A stretch of 41,023 bases of DNA from the NCBI GenBank assembly GCA_903919075.1, contig CAIXGR010000054.1:1-41023 (forward strand), given 5' to 3'. Shown in pieces: positions 8,266 to 18,052 of this stretch. How positions within the stretch are numbered: the stretch's first letter is position 1; every line of letters starts with the position of its first letter. Made by a program: the position numbers and the translations under genes. Below the pieces are notes generated by a model, which saw only the letters and a list, made by a program, of their open reading frames with translations, searched no databases and had not been told where the DNA came from. This DNA comes from an uncultured Bacteroidota bacterium (lineage in GTDB: Bacteria; Bacteroidota; Bacteroidia; Chitinophagales; LD1).

Positions 8266-8404
8266 GGGTTACAGTTTTTTTCGCTAATCTTCCGCCTGAT
8301 TATTATTTATTTTTTCGCAGTACATTGATAATCAATGATTATTAATGGTGAAGGCTATGGTAGGTGGGCACATTTTCTTATGTAATTTATTGATTATCAG
8401 ATAT
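8264..8404 (+). repeat. Intergenic element, copy A
   Basis: The 302-base gene-free stretch 8266-8567 holds GGGGTTACA (8265-8273), the palindrome CATTGATAATCAATG (8323-8337) and a 23-base segment at 8378-8400 ending in TATTGATTATCAG. That segment recurs with one mismatch at 37478-37500, where GGGGTTACA also precedes it. No open frame or known RNA is seen. The rest of the gap up to mvaS is AT-rich and featureless apart from a weak -7-like TATTTTAG at 8491-8498. Confidence 0.45.
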
Positions 8405-8567
8405 TAATTAGTATACTATAAACACTTTATGCATTAATTTATGTGCATATGATGAATGGGGAAAGGAGTTTAATATATCAGTACAATTTTTATTTTAGCC
8501 GCCCCAAATTTAAGCCTACAATAGAGTAAAGGGGTAGGGAGATTTTTTTAGATAACAAAATATTAAT

Positions 8568-9863
8568 ATGGCAGAGAACGGAAAAAGTGAAGGAAAACCT
8601 TTAAGAATAGGCATTGAAGCAATTGCATTTGATATACCAGAGCATTATTTAGAAATGGCCGACCTTGCAACAGCAAGGGGAGTAGAGCCCGCAAAATATA
8701 CCGCCGGTCTTGGCCAAAAACAAATGGCCGTTGCTACCCCATGTGAAGATACCGTAGTTTTAGCCGCCGGTGCCGGACAAAGATTAATCAAGAATTTTAA
8801 TATCGACCCAAAGTCTATCTCAATGTTAATAGTGGGTACCGAAACTGGTGTTGATCACAGTAAGCCAGTGTCAAGCTACGTGCACCAAATTTTAGGTTTA
8901 TCTAGCGAATGCCGGGTGTTCGAAATTAAGCACGCTTGCTATGGTGCCATGGCGGGTTTAACCACTGCGGTTAATTATATTCTTTCCGGTAGGGCAAAAG
9001 GGCGCAAAGCACTGGTTATAGCCAGCGATATTGCACGCTATGGAAAAAATACCGTAGGCGAACCAACACAAGGCGCAGGTGCGGTGGCCATGCTTATTTC
9101 CGACAACCCTCAATTACTTGAAATTGATTATAACAATGAAGGCTTCTACGCCACACAGGTAATGGATTTTTGGAGACCGCTATATAGTAAAGAGGCTTTC
9201 GCCGATGGTCACTTCTCTATTCAATGCTATTTAGATGCTTTATCAGGTGCATACAACTTATACAAAAAGGGTGACGAGGCTAACGGTGCGCAATCAAAAG
9301 CTGCTAACGGTAAATTCGAGGCTTGCTTGTACCATGTTCCGTTTGTAAAAATGGCTCAAAAAGCACATCAAAGATTGTTGGAAACTGACGGCGGCCAAAA
9401 ATTTGAAAAAGACAGCCCTGAATTAAAAGCCGCTTTGCAGGATTTTGAAAAAAGAGTAGCGCCTGCTTTAGAACTTAACGCACGCGTAGGAAATATTTAC
9501 ACCGGTGCCTTATTTTTAAGCCTTGCTTATTTATTAGAAAGCTCGGCCGGTAAACTGGCTGGTAAACCAATAAGCCTTTTTAGCTACGGTAGCGGATGCG
9601 GTGCCGAGTTTATGGGCGCAAAAATTATGGAAGGTGCCGACCGGTTAATGAAAGTAGAATCGAACGAAGAAATTTTGAGCAAAAGAAGGCAAGTAAATAT
9701 GGCTAAGTACGAAGAAATACTTGATGCCTGCTCGAAAATGGATTTAAACGATGAAGAGAACCTATGCCAGCCCGAAAAATGGGACCTTAAACGCCCGGTG
9801 CTATACCTGGGTACGCAAAACCATAAAAGAATATACAGCGTTAATGGCGTGGTGTTGAATTAA
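8568..9863 (+). CDS. mvaS: Hydroxymethylglutaryl-CoA synthase
   Basis: This 431-residue cytoplasmic enzyme condenses acetyl-CoA with acetoacetyl-CoA to HMG-CoA, the first committed step of the mevalonate route to isoprenoids. The thiolase-fold catalytic residues are all present. C124 in KHACYGAMAG accepts the acetyl group, E92 in VGTETG is the general acid/base 32 residues earlier (the same spacing as in Staphylococcus aureus), and H256 is in LYHVPFVKMAQKAH. GSGCGAEF near 340-347 is the usual C-terminal loop. It is somewhat longer than typical bacterial MvaS (about 390). It appears to be a single-gene unit, with a hairpin after it; no other mevalonate gene is in the window. Confidence 0.95.
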   Translation: MAENGKSEGKPLRIGIEAIAFDIPEHYLEMADLATARGVEPAKYTAGLGQKQMAVATPCEDTVVLAAGAGQRLIKNFNIDPKSISMLIVGTETGVDHSKPVSSYVHQILGLSSECRVFEIKHACYGAMAGLTTAVNYILSGRAKGRKALVIASDIARYGKNTVGEPTQGAGAVAMLISDNPQLLEIDYNNEGFYATQVMDFWRPLYSKEAFADGHFSIQCYLDALSGAYNLYKKGDEANGAQSKAANGKFEACLYHVPFVKMAQKAHQRLLETDGGQKFEKDSPELKAALQDFEKRVAPALELNARVGNIYTGALFLSLAYLLESSAGKLAGKPISLFSYGSGCGAEFMGAKIMEGADRLMKVESNEEILSKRRQVNMAKYEEILDACSKMDLNDEENLCQPEKWDLKRPVLYLGTQNHKRIYSVNGVVLN

Positions 9864-9903
9864 TCCACTTTTAACACGTATATTATAAACTATCTCAATT
9901 TGA

Positions 9904-9938
9904 GCAAAAACAGAGCTAAATGCTTTGTTTTTGCATTT
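9904..9938 (+). terminator. Probable terminator hairpin after mvaS
   Basis: GCAAAAACAGAGC (9904-9916) pairs with GCTTTGTTTTTGC (9922-9934) as a 13-bp stem with one G-T pair and a 5-base loop, followed by ATTT. The T run is inside the stem, so it is weaker than the other terminators here. It lies 41 bases past the mvaS stop. Confidence 0.5.
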
Positions 9939-10081
9939 AAGGACCATTTCTCCAATAAATTCTTTTCTCTTTTTACAAAATATTCCGGGGCAAATAGCAT
10001 TCAATTTAGTAGAGGAATTGATATGTTTTTTTTAGCTTTATACAAGCTGTAAAGTTTATTGCTAACCTAAATTGCAAAGCT

Positions 10082-10534
10082 ATGAACTATTCTAAAGTAC
10101 TTTTAGCTGCTGTTATAGCCACCGGATGTATGACCATATTTATGTTGCTTGCCCCACACTCCGGCCTGCCCCAAATGAATGTAGGCGAATTTTTAGGCAC
10201 CGTATTTAAAGGCAATATGGTAGGGGGCTGGTTATTGCATTTTATGGCCGGAATTATTTTTGTCTTTCCATACGTGTTATTATTTAACCGGTTAATACCG
10301 GTTGAAAATAAAATTGCGCGTGGCGTTATATACGGCATTTTGCTTTTTGTGGCTTCGGAAATTGTTTTTGCCGGCATAAATATATTTTGGCATATTGATT
10401 GGGCCAGTAGACAAAATATGGCCATAATGGTTTTTGGCGATGCACTGGCTTGCATGATTTACGGAGGTGTGTTAGGCTCGTTTTTCGATAGAGTAGGATA
10501 TGATGCCCTCGAAGATACCAAGCGCCATGCTTAA
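10082..10534 (+). CDS. Small integral membrane protein of unknown function
   Basis: This 150-residue protein has four predicted transmembrane helices at about 5-25, 48-68, 80-102 and 118-138. Loops carry Gly and Pro (APHSGLPQMNVGEF), and the membrane segments contain polar residues (HFMAG, FWHIDW). I see no signature of a known transporter or enzyme. Its stop codon TAA (10532-10534) overlaps by two bases the reversed stop of the convergent kdtA gene. Confidence 0.82.
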   Translation: MNYSKVLLAAVIATGCMTIFMLLAPHSGLPQMNVGEFLGTVFKGNMVGGWLLHFMAGIIFVFPYVLLFNRLIPVENKIARGVIYGILLFVASEIVFAGINIFWHIDWASRQNMAIMVFGDALACMIYGGVLGSFFDRVGYDALEDTKRHA

Positions 10535-11808
10535 AGCCGGCGAGAAATATAGGTGTATACTCTTTCTGCTCCACCTAATCTGTCAATAATGTACTTCTGC
10601 GATAATTTAGCATCATTATTAGCCGGTTGGCGGCTGCGTTCCATAATAACCCTAAGCCGTGCCAGCAAATCTTTATAGCCCGAAATTGAAAAGGCTACTG
10701 CTATGGCAATTAGTTTTGCCGCCTCAACTGATTTTTGATATTTGGGCCCGAAAATAACAGGCATGCCGTATACAACCGGTTCAAGTATATTATGTACACC
10801 GGCATTGAATCCGCCACCAACGTATGCTATATTGCCATACGCATATAGCGACACCAGCAGCCCTACACTATCAACAACAATTACCTGCGCCGACTCGGCG
10901 TTAGTTTCGGTTAATTCAGATAATAATACACACGGCGACTGGATACTTTTTTTCAATTCTCTGATTCGCTTCATATCTATATCATGCGGGGCAATAATAT
11001 ATTTATGATTTTCTGATGTATTGTCATTTATCAGGTGCACTAAAAGTTTCTCGTCTTTTTTCCAGGTACTTCCGGCAATAAATATTTTTAAGTTGCCTTT
11101 AAATTTTGCAACTAAAGGCAATATTCTTCTTTTTTCGGCGGCATCGTAAACCCGGTCGAACCTGGTATCATAAGCCATCTCACAGTCAACGCCAATAAGA
11201 TCAAGTAGTTTTTTCGATTCAATATTTTGTACAAATACCTTAGTAAATAACTGTAGCATTTCAACAAAAAATATTCCGTACCACTCAAAAAATATTTGCT
11301 CTTTTCTAAAAACAGATGAAAATAAAATAGTAGGAATTCTCGCGGCTCTTAGCTCGTACAGGTAATGAAACCAAAATTCATATTTCACAAAGAGAACCAC
11401 ATCGGGCTGAATTTGTGCTATGATTTTTTGAGCATTGGCTTTTGTATCCATGGGCAGATAAAATACCACATCGGCATACTCGTAGTTTTTTCTGATTTCA
11501 TAACCCGAAGGCGAGAAGAAGCTGACAATGACTTTATGTTCGGGATGGAATGTTTTTATTTTTTCTATTACAGGGCGAGCCTGCTCAAATTCGCCGAGTG
11601 AGGCGCAATGAAACCAAATTCGTTTATTTTTTTTCGATTCAGATGCATCTTTAGGTGGCAAAAAAGAGGCAGGATTTTTTCGGCCTCTGACCCACAATCG
11701 GGCTTTTTTATTAAAGGGCGCCGCTATAAAAATGCTCAGCCAATACAGACGTATGACTATATCATAAACTATTGGGCTTAATAATTGAACTAAACGTAGG
11801 GTGAACAT
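10531..11808 (-). CDS. waaA: 3-deoxy-D-manno-octulosonic acid (Kdo) transferase
   Basis: This 425-residue inner-membrane-associated GT30 glycosyltransferase transfers Kdo from CMP-Kdo onto the lipid A precursor. It has an N-terminal hydrophobic helix (about 10-31), the WaaA acceptor-domain signature FHCASLGEFEQARP with catalytic Glu E73, and SFFSPSGYE. The C-terminal donor-binding segment is GGGFNAGVHNILEPVVYGMPVIFGP. The length matches the family and no extra domain is fused. Its presence means the organism makes Kdo-containing LPS. It ends in overlapping stops with the convergent membrane-protein gene and lies downstream of an outer-membrane-like gene on the same strand, 25 bases away. Confidence 0.94.
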   Translation of the reverse strand: MFTLRLVQLLSPIVYDIVIRLYWLSIFIAAPFNKKARLWVRGRKNPASFLPPKDASESKKNKRIWFHCASLGEFEQARPVIEKIKTFHPEHKVIVSFFSPSGYEIRKNYEYADVVFYLPMDTKANAQKIIAQIQPDVVLFVKYEFWFHYLYELRAARIPTILFSSVFRKEQIFFEWYGIFFVEMLQLFTKVFVQNIESKKLLDLIGVDCEMAYDTRFDRVYDAAEKRRILPLVAKFKGNLKIFIAGSTWKKDEKLLVHLINDNTSENHKYIIAPHDIDMKRIRELKKSIQSPCVLLSELTETNAESAQVIVVDSVGLLVSLYAYGNIAYVGGGFNAGVHNILEPVVYGMPVIFGPKYQKSVEAAKLIAIAVAFSISGYKDLLARLRVIMERSRQPANNDAKLSQKYIIDRLGGAERVYTYISRRL

Positions 11809-11833
11809 ATATTAAATACTGGGCGAATATATG

Positions 11834-12631
11834 CTAATAATAGAAAAACTCCTTTTCGCTTGTTTGTAGAAATATAGGAATAATGTATCCTATTTTCAAT
11901 CCAACGAACAAATCGAATCTTGTATCATGTAGTGGTGCCATCAAATAAAAATCGTATGGCCTTCTTCCTTGCGTAAAAGCTGCATCAAATTGTAGGCCTG
12001 CATAACAGCTTAAATATTTTTTTCTCGACATAAATGTTCCGCCTACAAATTGCGATATAACGGGGCCATTAGCCATTCTATCGTAACCTTTTTTGTAGGT
12101 AGGGCTTAGTTGAGGCAATTGCGACTCCTTAACATTGATGGCAATTTTATGCTGCAAAAAACCGGCTTCGGTCATTAAAAGCAAACCTGCATCAGGGTAT
12201 TTGGGTGAAAAAGGTATGACTTTTCCGAAAACGAATTTAATGTTGAAGCCTTGTTCGCCAAGCGTTACGGTGGTAACTGAGTTTTGTTGGGTTATAAATT
12301 GGTCGTAATAGGTTGCAATACCATTAATAACGTAACTTTCTTTTACGTTAGTGCTATATAAAAAACCACCCTCGCCGCCAAACATCCAGTTTTTTTTGTT
12401 TTTATACATTACTTGCGCGCTAAACAGCGAGTTGAACCCATAGCGCTGTTTCATATTGCCAAAAGGGAATTGAGCAGTGTAATTGGGCACAATCATCACA
12501 GTTTCATTGGGTTCGAATCTGATTGGTTTCTTTCTAATGGTTTGAACAGAATCTCTTTGCCCAAAACATGATACTGTGATACTTGCTAAGGTAAAAACTA
12601 TAATGCAGAATTTTAGTACGGAAAAATTCAT
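11834..12631 (-). CDS. Probable outer-membrane beta-barrel protein
   Basis: I start at the ATG ending at 12631 because it gives a clean signal peptide (MNFSVLKFCIIVFTLASITV, cleaved near CFGQ). An upstream in-frame start at 12661 would add ten hydrophilic residues. The mature protein (about 240 residues) is rich in alternating aromatic/aliphatic strands (for example MFGGEGGFLYSTNV and FDLFVGLKIGYIIPIFL) with no helical segments, as in small 8- to 10-stranded barrels. It ends in aromatic residues (EFFYY), consistent with insertion by the BAM machinery. The family is unrecognised. It is cotranscribed with, or immediately upstream of, the Kdo transferase. Confidence 0.8.
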   Translation of the reverse strand: MNFSVLKFCIIVFTLASITVSCFGQRDSVQTIRKKPIRFEPNETVMIVPNYTAQFPFGNMKQRYGFNSLFSAQVMYKNKKNWMFGGEGGFLYSTNVKESYVINGIATYYDQFITQQNSVTTVTLGEQGFNIKFVFGKVIPFSPKYPDAGLLLMTEAGFLQHKIAINVKESQLPQLSPTYKKGYDRMANGPVISQFVGGTFMSRKKYLSCYAGLQFDAAFTQGRRPYDFYLMAPLHDTRFDLFVGLKIGYIIPIFLQTSEKEFFYY

Positions 12632-12723
12632 AGTATGGCAATGAGGCTTCGTGTTTTTCATGGTCGTCTAAAAACGATGTAAGTACAAAAGTATTATTTT
12701 AGCGCGCTCAAAAAAGCATACAA

Positions 12724-13851
12724 ATGCAGGAAATACGGATGGTTGACCTTAAAACTCAATATCAGAGGCTGAAAAGCGAACTGGATGTAGCCATTGCACA
12801 GGTTTTAGAATCAACCCAGTTTATTAAAGGCCCCGAGGTAAAAAGGTTTGAAGAAAACCTTGCCCGCTACATGGGGGCAAAGCAAGTTATAGCTTGCGCT
12901 AACGGAACTGATGCTCTTCAAATTGCTATGATGGCGCTGGGTTATGAACCGGGAGATGAGGTAATAACAGCCGATTTTACCTATATAGCTACTGCCGAAG
13001 TTATAGCATTGTTGCGTTTAAAGCCTGTTTTGGTGGATGTAAACCCCGAAACGTTTACCATTGACCCAAGTGCTATTGAAAAAGCTATAACCCCCAAAAC
13101 ACGCGCTATTGTGCCCGTGCACCTGTTCGGCCAGTCGGCTGATATGGAGGGTGTTATGAAGGTTGCTAAAAAACATAATTTGGATGTGATTGAAGATAAT
13201 GCCCAAGCTATTGGGGCCGATTACACTTTCAGCGACGGCCGGAAACAGAAAGCCGGAACAATTGGTACAATCGGTACTACTTCTTTCTTCCCCTCAAAAA
13301 ATTTAGGCTGTTTTGGCGATGGTGGCGCACTATTTACCAATGATGATGCCTTAGCTGCTAAAATAAGGATGATTGCCAACCACGGCCAAAGCACCCAATA
13401 TATACATGATGAAATAGGCGTTAACTCGCGCCTGGATACTTTGCAGGCAGCCATACTGGATATAAAACTGAAATACTTAAATGATTTTGCCGCAAGAAGA
13501 GTTAAAGTGGCCGATTATTACGATAAGGCTTTCGGTGGTTTAAAAAATGCTCAAATACCGGTTCGGGCACCTTATTCAAATCATGTATTCCATCAATACA
13601 CTTTAAAAATTAAAAACATAAACCGCGACGAGGTGCGAAGAAAGCTGGCCGATAAAGGCATTCCTTCCATGATTTATTATCCTTTGCCTATGCACGTGCA
13701 AAAGGCATACAAAGATGAACGCTATAAAGAAGGTGCTTTTCCGGTTTCGGAAGAATTATGCAAATCGGTTTTATCATTGCCAATACATACCGAGTTTAAT
13801 GAGGAAGAATTGAAATATATTGCCGAAACTTTTATTAATATAGTTAAATGA
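12724..13851 (+). CDS. PLP-dependent sugar aminotransferase, DegT/DnrJ/EryC1 (WbpE-like)
   Basis: This 375-residue cytoplasmic aminotransferase of fold type I transfers an amino group from glutamate to a keto nucleotide sugar. Features are GTDAL (61-65) for PLP phosphate binding, EDNAQ with D158 pairing the pyridine nitrogen, and the Schiff-base lysine K192 in TTSFFPSKNLGCFGDGGAL. The close match to the WbpE/WlbC style (VDLKTQYQRLKSEL at the start, HVFHQYTL late) suggests UDP-2-acetamido-3-keto-glucuronate as substrate, supported by WbpD-like and WbpA-like genes downstream. Its stop overlaps the next start (ATGA, 13848-13851). It is first in the seven-gene nucleotide-sugar block. Confidence 0.92.
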   Translation: MQEIRMVDLKTQYQRLKSELDVAIAQVLESTQFIKGPEVKRFEENLARYMGAKQVIACANGTDALQIAMMALGYEPGDEVITADFTYIATAEVIALLRLKPVLVDVNPETFTIDPSAIEKAITPKTRAIVPVHLFGQSADMEGVMKVAKKHNLDVIEDNAQAIGADYTFSDGRKQKAGTIGTIGTTSFFPSKNLGCFGDGGALFTNDDALAAKIRMIANHGQSTQYIHDEIGVNSRLDTLQAAILDIKLKYLNDFAARRVKVADYYDKAFGGLKNAQIPVRAPYSNHVFHQYTLKIKNINRDEVRRKLADKGIPSMIYYPLPMHVQKAYKDERYKEGAFPVSEELCKSVLSLPIHTEFNEEELKYIAETFINIVK

Positions 13852-15161
13852 AGATAGCTGTTGTTGGTACAGGATATGTAGGCCTTGTTACAGGAACTTG
13901 TTTTTCGGAAACAGGAAACGAGGTAGTTTGTGTGGATGTAAATAAAGAAAAGGTTGAGCAGCTTAATAAAGGCGTTATACCAATATACGAGCCCGACTTG
14001 GAAACCATTTTCGAACGTAACACCAAACAGGGAAGATTAAAATTTACAACCTCACTGCAAGAAGGTATTGAAGGAGCTAAAATTATTTTCCTTGCCCTGC
14101 CTACACCACCCGGTGAAGATGGCAGCGCCGACCTAAAATACATTTTGCAGGTAGCCGAACAACTGGGCAACTTATTAAAGCAATATACTGTAGTAGTAAA
14201 TAAAAGCACGGTGCCGGTTGGTACTGCTGATAAAGTGCGCAACATTATTTCGAAAAATGCTAAGGTTGAATTTGATGTGGTTTCAAATCCCGAGTTTCTT
14301 CGCGAAGGAGTAGCTGTTGATGATTTTATGAGACCAGAGAGAGTAGTGGTAGGTACCCGTTCTGCAAAAGCAAGAAAAGTAATGGAGGAGCTGTACGAGC
14401 CTTTTGTTCGTCAAGGCAATCCGATAATATTTATGGATGAACGGAGTGCCGAGGTAACTAAATACGCGGCCAATGCTTTCTTAGCTACCAAAATTTCGTT
14501 TATGAATGAGATTGCTAATATGGCAGAACTGGTAGGCGCCGATGTTGACCAGGTGCGTAAAGGAATTGGAACCGATACCCGAATAGGAAAAAGATTTTTA
14601 TTTGCCGGCGTAGGTTATGGTGGCAGTTGTTTCCCGAAAGATGTGAAAGCGCTGTATCACACCGCTAAAGAAAATAAGTACGATTTTAAAATACTGCACT
14701 CAGTAATGGAGGTGAATGATTTGCAGCGCGAGCGGTTTGTAGAAAAAATTCTTGAAAAATATAAAGGCAATATTTCAGGCAAAACAATTGCTGTATGGGG
14801 CTTGGCATTTAAACCCAATACCGATGATATTCGTGAAGCACCTTCCATTTATATTCTCGAAAGGCTTTGCCAGGCCGGTGCCAAAGTAAGGGCATACGAC
14901 CCCGAGGCTATGGGCCATGTAAAGCAAATTTTTGGCGATAAAGTATACTTTGCCAGTGACGCGTACGATGCACTTACCGGGGCTGATATACTGGTTATTG
15001 CAACGGAGTGGAATATTTTCCGTTCGCCTGATTTCGACAAAATAACTTCGCTGCTAAAAGAGAAAGTAATATTTGATGGCAGGAATCTTTACAGTGTAGA
15101 AAACATGAAAGAGTTGGGGTATTATTATTACAGCATAGGAAGAGAAACTGTAGGAGAATGA
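13848..15161 (+). CDS. ugd: UDP-glucose 6-dehydrogenase
   Basis: This 437-residue enzyme oxidises UDP-glucose twice with NAD+ to UDP-glucuronate. It has an N-terminal Rossmann motif [10 protein letters not shown] (7-16), the family segment [20 protein letters not shown], catalytic C261 in [12 protein letters not shown], and the C-terminal UDP-binding domain with [17 protein letters not shown]. It starts inside the stop of the aminotransferase gene, and its own stop overlaps the next start by four bases, so translation is coupled. Its product is the substrate of the UDP-glucuronate decarboxylase encoded next. Confidence 0.95.
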   Translation: MKIAVVGTGYVGLVTGTCFSETGNEVVCVDVNKEKVEQLNKGVIPIYEPDLETIFERNTKQGRLKFTTSLQEGIEGAKIIFLALPTPPGEDGSADLKYILQVAEQLGNLLKQYTVVVNKSTVPVGTADKVRNIISKNAKVEFDVVSNPEFLREGVAVDDFMRPERVVVGTRSAKARKVMEELYEPFVRQGNPIIFMDERSAEVTKYAANAFLATKISFMNEIANMAELVGADVDQVRKGIGTDTRIGKRFLFAGVGYGGSCFPKDVKALYHTAKENKYDFKILHSVMEVNDLQRERFVEKILEKYKGNISGKTIAVWGLAFKPNTDDIREAPSIYILERLCQAGAKVRAYDPEAMGHVKQIFGDKVYFASDAYDALTGADILVIATEWNIFRSPDFDKITSLLKEKVIFDGRNLYSVENMKELGYYYYSIGRETVGE

Positions 15162-16126
15162 AAAGAGTATTAATAACAGGAGCAGCAGGTTTTCTCGGCT
15201 CGCATTTATGCGACCGGTTTATCAAGGAAGATTTCCAGGTGATAGGCATGGATAATTTAATAACCGGCGACCTGAAAAATATTGAGCACCTTTTCAAATT
15301 AAAAAACTTCGAGTTTTATCATCACGATGTTTCGAAGTTTGTGCATGTGCCGGGCGAGTTGCCTTATATTCTACATTTCGCATCACCGGCTTCGCCTATT
15401 GATTATTTGAAGATTCCGATACAAACACTCAAAGTAAGTTCGTTGGGCACCCATAATTTATTGGGCCTTGCAAAAAATAAAAAATCGAGAATATTGGTTG
15501 CTTCTACCTCTGAAGTATACGGCGACCCGCAGGTTCACCCGCAAACTGAAGATTATTGGGGCAATGTTAACCCTGTAGGTCCGCGCGGTGTTTATGACGA
15601 GGCTAAACGGTTTCAGGAGGCTTTAACGATGGCCTATCATACTTATCATGGATTAGAAACACGCATTGTACGTATTTTTAATACGTATGGCCCAAGAATG
15701 CGACTGAATGACGGACGGGTATTACCTGCTTTTATTGGTCAGGCTTTGCGGGGAGAGGACCTAACTATATTTGGCGATGGAAGCCAAACACGTTCTTTCT
15801 GTTATGTTGATGATTTGGTGGAAGGTATTTACCGGTTGCTGATGAGCGATTATCATTTACCCGTTAATATTGGCAACCCCGATGAAATAACTATTAAAGA
15901 ATTTGCGGATGAAATTATAAAGCTGACAAGTACTAAACAAAAAGTAATTTGCAAGCCTCTACCGGTTGATGACCCTAAGCAAAGGCAACCGGATATAAGT
16001 CTTGCTAAAAAAGTATTAGGCTGGGAGCCCAAAGTACAAAGAGCAGAAGGTTTAGAAATTACCTATAATTATTTTAAAGGGCTAACACAGGAAGAATTGT
16101 ATAAATCAAAACATCGTTTTGAATAA
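15158..16126 (+). CDS. UDP-glucuronate decarboxylase (UDP-xylose synthase), SDR family
   Basis: This 322-residue extended SDR has the NAD-binding GAAGFLG at 8-14, the active-site Tyr-Lys pair Y146-xxx-K150 in [17 protein letters not shown] for the catalytic Ser/Thr region, and the UXS-typical [17 protein letters not shown] and [15 protein letters not shown]. It converts UDP-glucuronate to UDP-xylose through a 4-keto intermediate. It directly follows, with overlap, the UDP-glucose dehydrogenase that makes its substrate, so the pair forms a UDP-glucose to UDP-xylose route for envelope or exopolysaccharide. Confidence 0.93.
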   Translation: MKRVLITGAAGFLGSHLCDRFIKEDFQVIGMDNLITGDLKNIEHLFKLKNFEFYHHDVSKFVHVPGELPYILHFASPASPIDYLKIPIQTLKVSSLGTHNLLGLAKNKKSRILVASTSEVYGDPQVHPQTEDYWGNVNPVGPRGVYDEAKRFQEALTMAYHTYHGLETRIVRIFNTYGPRMRLNDGRVLPAFIGQALRGEDLTIFGDGSQTRSFCYVDDLVEGIYRLLMSDYHLPVNIGNPDEITIKEFADEIIKLTSTKQKVICKPLPVDDPKQRQPDISLAKKVLGWEPKVQRAEGLEITYNYFKGLTQEELYKSKHRFE

Positions 16127-16127
16127 T

Positions 16128-16715
16128 ATGGAAAATCAAAAATCAGATTATTTTGTTCACTCATCGGCCATAGTTGATGAGGGCTGCAAAATTGGTAAGG
16201 GAACTAAAATTTGGCATTTTAGCCATATTATGCCCGATTGTGTTATAGGAGAAAATTGTAATATTGGGCAAAATGTGGTGGTATCGCCCGATGTAGTGCT
16301 TGGCAATAATGTAAAGGTGCAAAACAACGTATCAATATACAGCGGTGTGGTTTGTGAGGATGATGTTTTTTTGGGGCCTTCGATGGTGTTCACCAACGTT
16401 ACGAATCCAAGAAGCGCTGTGAACAGGAGAGGGCAGTATGCAAAAACAGTGGTAAAGAAAGGTGCAAGCATTGGTGCCAATGCAACTATTGTTTGCGGAC
16501 ACGACATAGGAGAGTTTGCTTTTATTGGTGCCGGTGCGGTAGTAACAAAACATATTCTGCCATACGCACTAGTAGTAGGCAACCCGGCAAAGCAAACAGG
16601 TTGGATGAGCGAATACGGCCACAGGTTGAATTTTGATAAGAACGGCGTGGCAACGTGTGAAGAAAGCGGAGAAAAATATCAATTCAAAGACGGACATGTT
16701 TCAAAAATAAAATGA
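16128..16715 (+). CDS. Nucleotide-sugar N-acetyltransferase, left-handed beta helix (WbpD/WlbB-like)
   Basis: I choose ATG 16128, one base after the upstream stop (16124-16126); a TTG at 16119 would add three residues and overlap that gene. The 195-residue protein is a hexapeptide-repeat Lb[26 protein letters not shown] followed by isoleucine-patch coils, a loop at [17 protein letters not shown], and the coil [29 protein letters not shown]. This layout matches WbpD/WlbB, which uses acetyl-CoA to acetylate the 3-amino group of UDP-2-acetamido-3-amino-glucuronate. It fits the WbpE-like aminotransferase upstream. A C-terminal tail of about 30 residues ([11 protein letters not shown]) follows, as in relatives. 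Confidence 0.91.
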   Translation: MENQKSDYFVHSSAIVDEGCKIGKGTKIWHFSHIMPDCVIGENCNIGQNVVVSPDVVLGNNVKVQNNVSIYSGVVCEDDVFLGPSMVFTNVTNPRSAVNRRGQYAKTVVKKGASIGANATIVCGHDIGEFAFIGAGAVVTKHILPYALVVGNPAKQTGWMSEYGHRLNFDKNGVATCEESGEKYQFKDGHVSKIK

Positions 16716-16719
16716 AGGT

Positions 16720-18009
16720 ATGGTACAGGAATTATTAAGTAAAAGAAAAAAACTGGCAGTATTAGGTTTGGGCTATGTAGGCCTGCCTATTGCACTTGAA
16801 TTTGCAAGAAAAATTTCAGTTATCGGGTTTGACATCAACAAGAAAAGAGTTGATTTGATGAAACAGCATATCGACCCGAGTAATGAATTAGAAGCAAAAG
16901 ATTTTGATGGAACCGATATTGAATTTACGGCCGACGTTGAAGATTTAAAAAAGGCAAGCTTTTACATTGTAGCAGTGCCCACACCAGTTGATAATCACAA
17001 TGTGCCCGATTTAAAGCCGGTGCTAAGTGCATCCGAAACAATTGGGAAGGTGATTAAGAAGGGTGATTACGTAGTGTTCGAATCTACGGTTTACCCGGGT
17101 TGTACTGAGGATGATTGCTTACCGGTTATTGAAAGGCTATCAGGATTAAAAGCCGGTACGGATTTTAAAATAGGCTATTCTCCAGAGAGAATTAACCCCG
17201 GTGATAAAGAACATACCATTACAAAAATAAAGAAAGTAGTATCGGGTTGCGATGCGGAATCGCTTGATGTGGTGGCTAAAACTTACGAGATAATAGTAAC
17301 TGCGGGTACACACAAAGCAAGTTCAATTAAAGTAGCTGAGGCTGCAAAGATTATAGAGAACACACAGCGCGATTTGAATATTGCGCTAATGAACGAGCTT
17401 TCGCAGATATTTGATTTGATGGGAATAAACACGTATGAAGTGCTGGAAGCTGCCGGTACGAAATGGAACTTCCTTAAATTTTACCCGGGTCTTGTTGGCG
17501 GGCATTGTATAGGCGTCGATCCTTATTATCTTACTTATAAAGCTTTGGCTTTGGGTTATAACCCCAATGTAATTTTGGCCGGCAGAAGAATAAATGATGA
17601 AATGGGCGCACATGTGGCGCGTAAGCTGGTTCAGCAACTTATTAAGTTGAATAAGCAGGTGGCTAATACCAAAGTATTGGTAATGGGCGCAACGTTTAAA
17701 GAAAATGTAAGCGATATCCGCAATTCGAAAGTGGTAGATGTAATTGATGAACTGAAACGTTATTCGGTTTTAACCGAAATAACCGATCCACTGGCCGATG
17801 CCGATGAATTTCATCACGAATATGGAATTAACCTGCGCAACGATTTCGGGAAAGATTATGATGCAGTAATTGTTGCCGTTAATCACGAACAGTTTTCAAA
17901 TTTAGATGATACATTTTTTAAAACCATTTTGAAAAAGGATGGAATAGTAGTTGATGTAAAAGGGGATTTACGGAATAAAATAAAATCTTTTAGTTATTGG
18001 TCGTTATAG
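16720..18009 (+). CDS. UDP-N-acetylhexosamine 6-dehydrogenase (WbpA/TviB/CapL-like)
   Basis: This 429-residue NAD-dependent nucleotide-sugar dehydrogenase has GLGYVGLP (16-23) in the Rossmann domain, ESTVYPGCTEDDC, GYSPERINPGD, and catalytic C263 in GLVGGHCIGVDPYYL. The HCIGVDPYYL form, rather than GGSCFPKD, separates it from UDP-glucose dehydrogenase and places it with UDP-GlcNAc/GalNAc dehydrogenases. It probably makes UDP-GlcNAcA, or UDP-GalNAcA if it follows the epimerase at 19143. It begins 4 bases after the acetyltransferase. Confidence 0.93.
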   Translation: MVQELLSKRKKLAVLGLGYVGLPIALEFARKISVIGFDINKKRVDLMKQHIDPSNELEAKDFDGTDIEFTADVEDLKKASFYIVAVPTPVDNHNVPDLKPVLSASETIGKVIKKGDYVVFESTVYPGCTEDDCLPVIERLSGLKAGTDFKIGYSPERINPGDKEHTITKIKKVVSGCDAESLDVVAKTYEIIVTAGTHKASSIKVAEAAKIIENTQRDLNIALMNELSQIFDLMGINTYEVLEAAGTKWNFLKFYPGLVGGHCIGVDPYYLTYKALALGYNPNVILAGRRINDEMGAHVARKLVQQLIKLNKQVANTKVLVMGATFKENVSDIRNSKVVDVIDELKRYSVLTEITDPLADADEFHHEYGINLRNDFGKDYDAVIVAVNHEQFSNLDDTFFKTILKKDGIVVDVKGDLRNKIKSFSYWSL

Positions 18010-18052
18010 TAAAATTGGATTACTAAAGCAATTGCTTTAAAATAGTAACAAA

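Noticed and set aside
8491-8498. TATTTTAG as mvaS promoter
   Set aside because: It differs from TAnnTTTG at a key position and has no -33 element; kept only as a remark.
9801-10004. 67-codon minus-strand frame after mvaS
   Set aside because: It crosses the mvaS 3' end and the hairpin; no protein-like features.
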